From: JANNHK01 sp034408875
GTDB taxonomy: Bacteria; Actinomycetota; Acidimicrobiia; IMCC26256; PALSA-610
Direction: 5' to 3'
DNA: 11,830 bases
Assembly (NCBI GenBank): GCA_034408875.1
Contig: JAWXCJ010000072.1
Span: forward strand, 1-11,830
Made by a program: the position numbers and the translations under genes. The notes beneath the pieces are model-generated. The model had not been told where the DNA came from, searched no databases, and saw only the letters and a program-made list of their open reading frames with translations. Of this stretch, positions 1 to 5,686 are shown one piece after another (positions within the stretch are counted from its first letter, which is position 1; each line of letters begins with the position of its first letter).

Positions 1-1
1 A

Positions 2-36
2 GAGAGTGGCCGCCGGCTGAGCCGGCGGCCACTCTC
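2..36 (-). terminator. Strong hairpin terminator downstream of the Flp pilin gene
   Basis: A perfect 16-bp inverted repeat (2-17 pairing with 21-36) closes a 3-nt TGA loop. It starts 21 bp past the pilin stop codon in the direction of pilin transcription. The stem is very GC-rich, as expected of an intrinsic terminator in a high-GC actinobacterium. Whether a U-tract follows on the minus strand cannot be seen, because the window ends there. The hairpin is symmetrical and could also stop transcription arriving from a gene to the left. Confidence 0.75.
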
Positions 37-57
37 GTTACAGTTCGCTTGCGATGC

Positions 58-273
58 TTACGGCGCGCAGTCGGCACCACCGGGCGTTTGCACGCATTTG
101 CTGGAGTCGGTGAAGCGGTCGCCGATGGCGTTACCGAGCGCGAACGCCGCCAGAGCGACGACAATCGCGATGAGCGCAACCATGAGCGCGTATTCCACCA
201 TCGTGGCGCCCCGCTCGGTGCTCGACGTGCGAGCCACGATCCAGGTCTTGAGCATCTTGTAAGAGTTGATCAT
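58..273 (-). CDS. Flp/Fap-type type IVb pilin precursor
   Basis: A 71-residue prepilin of the Flp family, the major subunit of tight-adherence (Tad) type pili exported across the membrane. A short basic leader (residues 1-22) ends in ERG, followed by ATMVEYAL. The prepilin peptidase would cut after Gly22, leaving the conserved Glu5 and Tyr6 of the mature pilin (E27, Y28). A hydrophobic helix follows at about 28-47. The short tail carries two cysteines (C60, C69) that could form a disulfide. I chose ATG 273 because an AGGGGG Shine-Dalgarno lies 10 nt upstream and the leader length is typical. A longer frame to 345 exists but lacks support. No other Tad genes (peptidase, ATPase, secretin) are visible. 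The gene follows a two-component pair on the same strand and ends before a strong terminator. Confidence 0.88.
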   Translation of the reverse strand: MINSYKMLKTWIVARTSSTERGATMVEYALMVALIAIVVALAAFALGNAIGDRFTDSSKCVQTPGGADCAP

Positions 274-283
274 TGCTTGGTGA

Positions 284-289
284 CCCCCT
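284..289 (-). promoter_or_regulatory. Ribosome binding site of the pilin gene
   Basis: On the minus strand AGGGGG lies 10 nt before ATG 273. It supports this start over the in-frame upstream ATG at 345. The same G-run is the 3' arm of the third stem of the putative leader, so its accessibility may be controlled by RNA folding. Confidence 0.6.
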
Positions 290-393
290 GCGGTCGTAGA
301 TGACCCGGGGGCCCCATCCCCCCGCGGTTCCGCCCAGGATGGCATTCGGGGGCATAGCGCCGAAATAGGTCGGCGGACTCATTCGGAATGCCC
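284..393 (-). promoter_or_regulatory. Candidate structured 5' leader of the pilin gene (three stem-loops)
   Basis: Read on the minus strand, the gap between the response regulator stop and the pilin start can form three consecutive helices. Stem 1 pairs 388-393 with 350-355 (GGGCAT/ATGCCC) and encloses a 6-bp hairpin (370-375 with 358-363). Stem 2 pairs 337-342 with 314-319 (CCATCC/GGATGG) and has a small inner 3-bp helix. Stem 3 pairs 307-311 with 284-288 (CCCCC/GGGGG) and 302-305 with 292-295 (GGTC/GACC). Stem 3 buries the Shine-Dalgarno of the pilin gene. Alternative pairings exist: 386-392 can pair with 341-347 instead of forming stem 1, and the G-run 318-323 can pair with 307-311 instead of forming stem 3. 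It matches no riboswitch consensus I know. In GC-rich DNA such stems can arise by chance, so the regulatory role is inference. Confidence 0.35.
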
Positions 394-425
394 GTGGGGC
401 CCTTCCGCCCCGTTTCCAGGGGGTT

Positions 426-1061
426 CTAGCGAAGGCGGACGATGCCGATCCGCACCGCGGAAAGCACCGCCTGGGTCCGGTCGCGTGCGTCGAGTTTCTC
501 GTAGATCGACGCGAGGTGGTTTTTCACGGTCTTGCCACTGATGAAGAGCTGCTTGGCGACCTCGGTCGTGGAGCAGCCGTCGGCAATGAGCTGGAGGACT
601 TCTTCCTCGCGCTTCGTGAGCGGCGAGGCCGGCTTCTCGGCCGGGGTGCGCATCTCGTCGAGGATCGTCGAGGCCAACTCGGGCGACAGCGCCACATCGC
701 CCCCCGCCGCTTCCAGGACGGTTTTCACGACTTCCTGCATCGACACGTCTTTGGTCAGGAATCCCGACGCACCGGCTTCGATCGCTTCGCGGCGCAGGGC
801 GTCCTCGCCGTGCATGGTGAGAACGACGATGGGCAGGTCGGGCAGCACCGCGTGCAGGCGGCGGGTTGCCTCGACTCCGTCGAGGACGGGCATCGTCACG
901 TCCATGACGACGACGTCGGGCTTCAGTTCGGTCGCGAGGCGCACCGCTTCGGCGCCGTCGGCTGCTTCACCCACGACCGTCAGCCCCGCTTCCTCGAACG
1001 CGCGGCGCAGCGCCTGCCGGAGGAGCTGATGGTCGTCGGCCAGTAGTACCTGGGTGCTCAT
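426..1061 (-). CDS. NarL/FixJ-family response regulator (REC + LuxR-type HTH)
   Basis: A 211-residue cytoplasmic transcription regulator of the usual NarL length. The receiver domain (about 4-120) has the acidic pair D9/D10, phosphoacceptor D54 in VVMDVTMP, T82 and K104 in FLTKD. A linker (about 135-146) leads to a LuxR-type helix-turn-helix (about 147-211) with LTKREEEVLQLIA and the recognition helix TVKNHLASIYEKL. All key receiver residues are present, so it should be phosphorylated by a partner kinase. Its ATG overlaps the kinase stop codon by 4 nt (ATGA), with a GGAGAG Shine-Dalgarno 9 nt upstream inside the kinase gene. This indicates translational coupling and a cognate pair. Target genes are unknown; the downstream pilin gene is a candidate by proximity only. 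Confidence 0.93.
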   Translation of the reverse strand: MSTQVLLADDHQLLRQALRRAFEEAGLTVVGEAADGAEAVRLATELKPDVVVMDVTMPVLDGVEATRRLHAVLPDLPIVVLTMHGEDALRREAIEAGASGFLTKDVSMQEVVKTVLEAAGGDVALSPELASTILDEMRTPAEKPASPLTKREEEVLQLIADGCSTTEVAKQLFISGKTVKNHLASIYEKLDARDRTQAVLSAVRIGIVRLR

Positions 1062-2800
1062 GCGCTTCTTCTCTCCAATCCATCCGTCGGCACTCGAGTG
1101 AGCTCGACGTCGACGATCACACGCGTCCCGTTGCCCGGCCGGCTCTCGACGCGGAACCTCGCACCAATCGCATCGGCACGTTCCTGCATCCCCACAAGGC
1201 CATAGTGATCGCCCCCGACCCGATTCGGGTCAAAACCACGCCCGTCGTCGGAAATGACGAGCCTCGCATTCTCGCGCTGGACCTCCCAGGCCACGAGGAC
1301 CTGGTTCGCGGATGCGTGTCGCTCCACGTTGGCGACCGCCTCCTGGAGGATGCGCCACAGTTCCTGCTCGACCCGGTAGGGGAGCCGGTCGTCGGTCGCC
1401 GGGGTCCAAATCACCCGGATCCCGGTGCGCTCGGCCCAGCGCACGAGGTAGTCGGCGGCGACGGTGACGAGGTCGACGTCTTCGCTCACGTTGGCGCGGA
1501 GTTGGTAGATCGTCTCGCGCAGCTCGCGGACAATGCCGCGCACGACGTCGTGCAGTGCGGTCAGTTCTTCGCGCTTCTCGCCCGGCGCGTTCGTGAGCCG
1601 CTCGAGTTCGAACGTGACGTACGCGAGCGACTGCGCGATGCGGTCGTGGAGTTCGCGGGCGATACGGGCCCGTTCCGTCTCGGCGCCGATGGTACGGATG
1701 CGTCCGAACCAACGGGCGTTGTCGATCGACAACGCGAGCAGACTCGACAAGCTGTCGAGCAGGTCCGCGTCTTCGGGCCGGTACGCGTGCGCGGGCACGT
1801 GTTCGAGCGCGACCAGACCGACGAGCGAACCGCGTGTGCGCAGCGCGGTGTACAAGCCGCTGCGGGCGAGTGCGCCGAACCCGTCTTCGTCCGAGTCGAC
1901 GAGGCGATCGTCGACGACGATGGCTTTCGGCGCGGTGCTCGCCCGGCGGATCGGGCGGGGGAGTTCGGCGTCGGTGAGCCGGTTGGGCATCCGTACGCCC
2001 TCGGCCAGTTCGACCCGCCACCCGGCGGCCGCGTCGTCTCGGACGAGCACGACGAGCACGCTGAATTCGAGCAGCGCCCGCAGCCGGTTGCGGATCGAGG
2101 TCACGACCTCGCCCAGGTCGAACGACGCGGGGAGGGTCTGCGAGAGCGCGTGGAGCGAGACGAGCAGTTCGTTGGCGGTGGCCATCTGGGTGGCCTGGTC
2201 GATGGCGGCGGCCCGCTGCTCCTCGATCTCGACGACGAGGTTGCGGGTGAACGCGCCAAGGGCGCCGCACAGGAGGTAGACGACAGCGATCTGTCCGGCT
2301 GAGCTCTCAGGACCAGGGTCGACGGACTGGATGGCAATGGTGGCCGCCACCGCGAGCACCCCGGCCACGCCGGTTCCGACCCAGGCCCGCCGGCCGAACA
2401 GGTAGCCCGCGAGGAGAAGGCTGGTGAGCGGCGTCAGGATGAACGGGCTCTGGAGACCATCGGTGACCGCGGCCACGGTGACGGTCAGCGTCAGCTCGAA
2501 CAACGCGAGCAACCCCACGCCGCGGCTGGGGGTCCAGCCCCGGAGCTGGCGAAGCGTCAGCAGCGAGGTCGCGACGACCAGCACGACGGAGCAGACGAGG
2601 AACTCGGCGTCGATGTCTGCGAGGAACCCGCCGACAACGCCGACGACGACGGTCACCCACCGCAGGCTGATCGTCAGGACCCGGAGACGCTGCTCCAGCC
2701 GGGGTACGGGACCCTCATACGGGGCGAGCGTCCCCACGGGTCGGCCCAAACCCTCGACGGTGTTCCGGCGCGTTACGCCCGAGTCAGTACGGGAGACCAC
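1058..2800 (-). CDS. Membrane sensor histidine kinase, NarL-type (6 TM + GAF + HisKA_3 + HATPase_c)
   Basis: A 580-residue sensor kinase. After a cytoplasmic N-terminal stretch there are about six membrane helices (about 41-62, 65-83, 94-112, 120-136, 140-158, 169-188) with very short loops, so sensing is probably within the membrane. A GAF-like domain spans about 210-360. The HisKA_3 dimerisation domain has phosphoacceptor H385 in ARELHDRIAQSL. The ATPase domain has the N box around N491 (EAVANVERH), the G1 box DDGRGF (518-523) and a GLVGM G2 motif (534-538). All catalytic motifs are intact. It should autophosphorylate and pass phosphate to the regulator encoded next, whose start it overlaps by 4 nt. 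The start is GTG 2800; a second in-frame GTG lies at codon 22, and neither has a clear Shine-Dalgarno. The signal sensed cannot be told from sequence. Confidence 0.9.
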   Translation of the reverse strand: MVSRTDSGVTRRNTVEGLGRPVGTLAPYEGPVPRLEQRLRVLTISLRWVTVVVGVVGGFLADIDAEFLVCSVVLVVATSLLTLRQLRGWTPSRGVGLLALFELTLTVTVAAVTDGLQSPFILTPLTSLLLAGYLFGRRAWVGTGVAGVLAVAATIAIQSVDPGPESSAGQIAVVYLLCGALGAFTRNLVVEIEEQRAAAIDQATQMATANELLVSLHALSQTLPASFDLGEVVTSIRNRLRALLEFSVLVVLVRDDAAAGWRVELAEGVRMPNRLTDAELPRPIRRASTAPKAIVVDDRLVDSDEDGFGALARSGLYTALRTRGSLVGLVALEHVPAHAYRPEDADLLDSLSSLLALSIDNARWFGRIRTIGAETERARIARELHDRIAQSLAYVTFELERLTNAPGEKREELTALHDVVRGIVRELRETIYQLRANVSEDVDLVTVAADYLVRWAERTGIRVIWTPATDDRLPYRVEQELWRILQEAVANVERHASANQVLVAWEVQRENARLVISDDGRGFDPNRVGGDHYGLVGMQERADAIGARFRVESRPGNGTRVIVDVELTRVPTDGLERRSA

Positions 2801-2891
2801 GGTCTACTTTCAGCAACCCACACAGATAGTCGTCGGCACGGCGCAGCGTACTCTGAGGCTCCCGCCGCCCGATGGCGCCCGGAATCGCCCG

Positions 2892-2912
2892 TAACATCAC
2901 CTCTAACATCAC
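2892..2912 (+). promoter_or_regulatory. Duplicated -10-like repeat and leaderless promoter of coaE
   Basis: The 9-bp unit TAACATCAC occurs twice (2892-2900 and 2904-2912), separated by CTC, giving a 12-bp period. Each copy begins with TAACAT, a good actinobacterial -10 (TANNNT). The second hexamer (2904-2909) ends 8 nt before GTG 2918, which fits transcription starting at or next to the start codon. No convincing -35 is seen. The region also separates coaE from the divergent histidine kinase gene. I infer a leaderless promoter. The repeat could also be a direct-repeat binding site for a regulator. Confidence 0.5.
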
Positions 2913-2917
2913 TGGCC

Positions 2918-3523
2918 GTGCTGATGGTGGGCCTCACGGGTGGGATCGGTTCCGGGAAATCGACGGTCGCCCAGATGCTGGTCGGGCGGGGCGCGGTGGT
3001 CGTGGACGCCGACGCCATCGCCCGCCAGGTCGTGGAGCCGGGGACCCCGGCGCTGGCCCAACTGGTCGAGCGCTTCGGGCCGGAGATCCTCGCCGAAGAC
3101 GGTTCCCTCGACCGGCCCGCCCTCGCGGCCCGGGCCTTCGTGAACGACGAGACCCGCAAGGAGCTCCAGGACATCACCCACCCGGCGATCGGGGCCGAGT
3201 TCCTGCGCCAGGTCGCGGAGGCACCCGCCGACGGCATCGTCGTGCACGACGTGCCGCTGCTGGTCGAGAGCACGCGCGGCTACGACTACGGCGCGGTGAT
3301 CGTGGTCGAGACGCCGAAGGAGCTGCGACTCGTTCGGCTGGAGGCGCGGGGCATCCCCCGCGAAGACGCCGAGAATCGCATGGCGTTGCAAGCAACAGAC
3401 GAAGAGCGCCGTGCCGTGGCGACGTGGGTGATCGACAACTCCGGCGACCTCGGACACCTCGAACGCCAGGTCGACGCCATCTGGCACGAACTCCAAGAAC
3501 GAGCGCGACCCGGGAAACCGTGA
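2918..3523 (+). CDS. coaE: Dephospho-CoA kinase
   Basis: A 201-residue P-loop kinase that phosphorylates the 3'-hydroxyl of dephospho-CoA, using ATP, in the last step of coenzyme A synthesis in the cytoplasm. The start of the protein is typical: GLTGGIGSGKST with Walker A at 8-15. Next come VVDADAIAR (D30, D32) in the substrate region, THPAI (about 87-91), HDVPLLVES (110-118), a lid segment with R154, and VIDNSG (171-176). Length matches single-domain CoaE; the long C-terminal extension found in mycobacteria is absent. The start is GTG 2918, with an alternative ATG at codon 3 (2924). No Shine-Dalgarno is visible, but a TAACAT hexamer 8 nt upstream suggests a leaderless message. uvrB follows after 85 bp, an arrangement common in actinobacteria. 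Confidence 0.95.
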   Translation: MLMVGLTGGIGSGKSTVAQMLVGRGAVVVDADAIARQVVEPGTPALAQLVERFGPEILAEDGSLDRPALAARAFVNDETRKELQDITHPAIGAEFLRQVAEAPADGIVVHDVPLLVESTRGYDYGAVIVVETPKELRLVRLEARGIPREDAENRMALQATDEERRAVATWVIDNSGDLGHLERQVDAIWHELQERARPGKP

Positions 3524-3546
3524 CTGGGGGTGTCAGGGTTAGTCGG

Positions 3547-3552
3547 TACGAT
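3547..3552 (+). promoter_or_regulatory. Possible -10 element for uvrB
   Basis: TACGAT fits the actinobacterial TANNNT -10 pattern and lies in the 85-bp gap between coaE and uvrB, about 57 nt before the uvrB start. No good -35 is found at 16-18 nt spacing, and no CGAAC-N4-GTTCG LexA box is present in the gap. uvrB may instead, or also, be read through from coaE. Confidence 0.3.
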
Positions 3553-3591
3553 CGGACCGTGCGGACGCAGCGGAGCCATGGACGGCGCAGT

Positions 3592-3598
3592 GAGGGAG
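3592..3598 (+). promoter_or_regulatory. Ribosome binding site of uvrB
   Basis: GAGGGAG ends 10 nt before GTG 3609 and is the only purine-rich Shine-Dalgarno in the gap. It supports the GTG start that gives the usual UvrB N-terminus (PDFELVTDLSPAGDQP). Confidence 0.6.
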
Positions 3599-3608
3599 CC
3601 CTGTCGTA

Positions 3609-5633
3609 GTGCCCGACTTCGAGCTTGTCACCGATCTCTCGCCGGCCGGTGACCAGCCCGAGGCAATCGATGCCCTCGTGCACGGGCTCGAACGGGGCGA
3701 CCGGTTCCAGACGCTACTCGGCATCACGGGGTCGGGGAAGTCGTTCACGATCGCGAACACGATCGCCCGGGCCAACCGACCGACGATCGTGCTCGCGCCG
3801 AACAAGAGCCTGGCCGCGCAGCTGGCGGCCGAGTTCCGGGAGCTGTTCCCGAAGAACCGGGTCGAGTACTTCGTCTCGTACTACGACTATTACCAGCCCG
3901 AGGCGTACCTGCCGTCGACCGACACGTACATCGAGAAGGACAGCTCGATCAACGACGAGATCGACCGGCTCCGCCACTCGGCTACGAGCGCGCTGTTCAC
4001 CCGCCGCGACGTCCTCATCGTCGCGTCGGTCTCGGCGATCTACGGGCTCGGTTCGCCCGAGCAGTACTCGAAGCAGCTGCTGCACCTGACCGTCGGTGAG
4101 GAGCAGGACCAGCGCGCGATCCTGCGCCGGCTCGTCGAACTCCAGTACGAACGCAACGACTTCGCCTTCGCGCGTAACAAGTTCCGGGTGCGGGGCGACA
4201 CCATCGAAGTGTTCCCGGCGTACGAAGAGCGCGCGGTGCGCATCTCGCTGTTCGGCGACGAGGTCGAGCGCATCAGCACGGTCGACCCGCTCACGGGCGA
4301 GATCATCGAAGAGCTCGAAGCGCTGGCGATGTATCCGGCCTCGCACTACGTCACCGACGAGGTGCGCCTCAAGAGCGCGATCGAAGGAATCGAGACCGAG
4401 TTGGTCGAGCGCCTCGCCGAACTCGAAGGCGAAGGCAAGCTGCTCGAAGCGCAACGGTTGCGGATGCGCACGAGCTACGACCTCGAAATGCTGCGCGAGG
4501 TCGGGTCGTGTTCGGGCGTCGAGAACTACTCGATGCACCTCGACGGCCGGCAGCGTCATCAACCGCCGTCCACACTGCTCGACTACTTCCCCGACGACTG
4601 GCTGTGCATCGTCGACGAGTCGCACGTCGCGATCCCGCAGCTCCACGGCCAGTTCGAAGGTGACCGGTCGCGCAAGGACACACTCGTCGGGCACGGCTTC
4701 CGGCTGCCGTCCGCGATGGACAACCGGCCCCTGCGGTTCGAGGAGTTCGTCGAACGCGTGAACCAGGTCGTGTTCCTGTCGGCGACGCCGGGAAAGTACG
4801 AGCGCGAGATCTCGACGCAGATCGTCGAGCAGGTCGTGCGCCCGACCGGTCTCATCGACCCCGAAGTCATCGTCAAACCGACCAAGGGCCAGATCGACGA
4901 TCTCGTCGCCGAGATCAACGGCCGCACCGAAGCCGACCAGCGGGTGCTCGTCACGACGCTCACGAAGAAGATGTCCGAGGACCTCACCGACTACCTGCTC
5001 GAGCTGGGTATCCGGGTGCGCTATCTGCACTCCGAGGTCGACACGTTGGAGCGCGTCGAGATCCTGCGGTCATTGCGCCTCGGCGAGTTCGACGTGCTCG
5101 TCGGGATCAACCTGTTGCGGGAGGGTCTCGACCTGCCCGAGGTGTCGTTGGTCGCGATCCTCGACGCCGACAAGGAAGGATTCCTGCGGTCGTCGACGTC
5201 GCTGATCCAGACGATCGGGCGGGCGGCCCGCAATGTCGACGGCCAGGTGATCATGTACGCCGACAAGGTCACCGACTCGATGCGGTTCGCCATCTCCGAA
5301 ACGATGCGCCGCCGGCAGAAGCAGATCGCGTACAACCTCGAACACGGCATCGACCCGCAGACCGTGCGCAAGAAGGTCACCGACATCCTCGAGATGTTGC
5401 GGGGCAAGGAGACCGACCAGCCGAGCGGCCGTGGACGCGGGCGGGGCCGGGGGAGTAGCAAGCGCACATCGGTGCTCGACGCGCTCGACCTGCCCAAGGA
5501 CGAACTGGGCCGCCTCATTCAGAGCCTCACCGACGAGATGCACGACGCGTCACGCGATCTCCGGTTCGAGGAAGCGGCGCGCCTGCGCGACGAGATCCAC
5601 GAGCTGAAGCGCGAGCTGCGCGAAGTCAGTTGA
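3609..5633 (+). CDS. uvrB: Excinuclease ABC subunit B
   Basis: A 674-residue UvrB, the DNA-damage verification helicase of nucleotide excision repair. It is loaded by UvrA and then recruits UvrC for incision. Features in order: Walker A GITGSGKS (38-45); the beta-hairpin region rich in Tyr (VSYYDYYQPEAY, 89-100) that inserts between DNA strands; Walker B-type DESH (336-339); SATPGKYE (391-398); helicase motif VI QTIGRAAR (534-541); and a C-terminal UVR motif (about 637-671) that binds UvrC. Length is normal. A basic Arg-Gly repeat (about 606-619) links the helicase core to the UVR motif. The start is GTG 3609 with a GAGGGAG site. uvrA follows after 53 bp, so UvrA and UvrB levels could be co-regulated, although the LexA box seen lies only before uvrA. 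Confidence 0.97.
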   Translation: MPDFELVTDLSPAGDQPEAIDALVHGLERGDRFQTLLGITGSGKSFTIANTIARANRPTIVLAPNKSLAAQLAAEFRELFPKNRVEYFVSYYDYYQPEAYLPSTDTYIEKDSSINDEIDRLRHSATSALFTRRDVLIVASVSAIYGLGSPEQYSKQLLHLTVGEEQDQRAILRRLVELQYERNDFAFARNKFRVRGDTIEVFPAYEERAVRISLFGDEVERISTVDPLTGEIIEELEALAMYPASHYVTDEVRLKSAIEGIETELVERLAELEGEGKLLEAQRLRMRTSYDLEMLREVGSCSGVENYSMHLDGRQRHQPPSTLLDYFPDDWLCIVDESHVAIPQLHGQFEGDRSRKDTLVGHGFRLPSAMDNRPLRFEEFVERVNQVVFLSATPGKYEREISTQIVEQVVRPTGLIDPEVIVKPTKGQIDDLVAEINGRTEADQRVLVTTLTKKMSEDLTDYLLELGIRVRYLHSEVDTLERVEILRSLRLGEFDVLVGINLLREGLDLPEVSLVAILDADKEGFLRSSTSLIQTIGRAARNVDGQVIMYADKVTDSMRFAISETMRRRQKQIAYNLEHGIDPQTVRKKVTDILEMLRGKETDQPSGRGRGRGRGSSKRTSVLDALDLPKDELGRLIQSLTDEMHDASRDLRFEEAARLRDEIHELKRELREVS

Positions 5634-5639
5634 ACTGGG

Positions 5640-5653
5640 CGAACGGGTGTTCG
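5640..5653 (+). promoter_or_regulatory. LexA operator (SOS box) upstream of uvrA
   Basis: The sequence CGAAC-GGGT-GTTCG matches exactly the Gram-positive/actinobacterial LexA consensus CGAAC-N4-GTTCG. It lies 33 bp before the uvrA start, between uvrB and uvrA, and overlaps the probable -35 hexamer. A repressor bound here would block uvrA transcription until DNA damage inactivates LexA. uvrA is a classic SOS gene, so context and motif agree. No second copy was noticed elsewhere in the window. Confidence 0.85.
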
Positions 5654-5679
5654 ATGTGACCTGGTGGAACGGGTAGCCT
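5650..5679 (+). promoter_or_regulatory. Probable uvrA promoter (leaderless)
   Basis: A -10 hexamer TAGCCT (5674-5679) lies 7 nt before ATG 5687, so the transcript probably begins at or near the start codon. A -35-like TTCGAT (5650-5655) is 18 bp upstream and is shared with the right arm of the LexA box. An 8-bp direct repeat, GAACGGGT (5641-5648 and 5667-5674), spans the promoter. No Shine-Dalgarno is present, consistent with leaderless initiation. Confidence 0.6.
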
Positions 5680-5686
5680 GATCGAG

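Noticed and set aside
131..382. An 83-codon minus-strand frame through the pilin leader
   Set aside because: It overlaps the pilin gene in another frame, has no Shine-Dalgarno I can support and has no recognisable product.
380..390. Short palindrome CATTC-G-GAATG as a possible operator
   Set aside because: Only 5-bp arms, and it is better explained as part of the alternative pairings in the pilin leader.
1205..2302. A 365-codon plus-strand frame opposite the histidine kinase
   Set aside because: Shadow of a gene with complete kinase motifs; composition is typical of antisense frames in GC-rich DNA.
3516..3540. Hairpin at the end of coaE (AACC/GGTT and TGAC/GTCA around a G-rich loop) as a terminator
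   Set aside because: Only 4+4 bp with a G-G mismatch and no T-tract; read-through to uvrB is more likely.
3714..5030. A 438-codon minus-strand frame opposite uvrB
   Set aside because: Shadow of uvrB with low-complexity composition and no motif.
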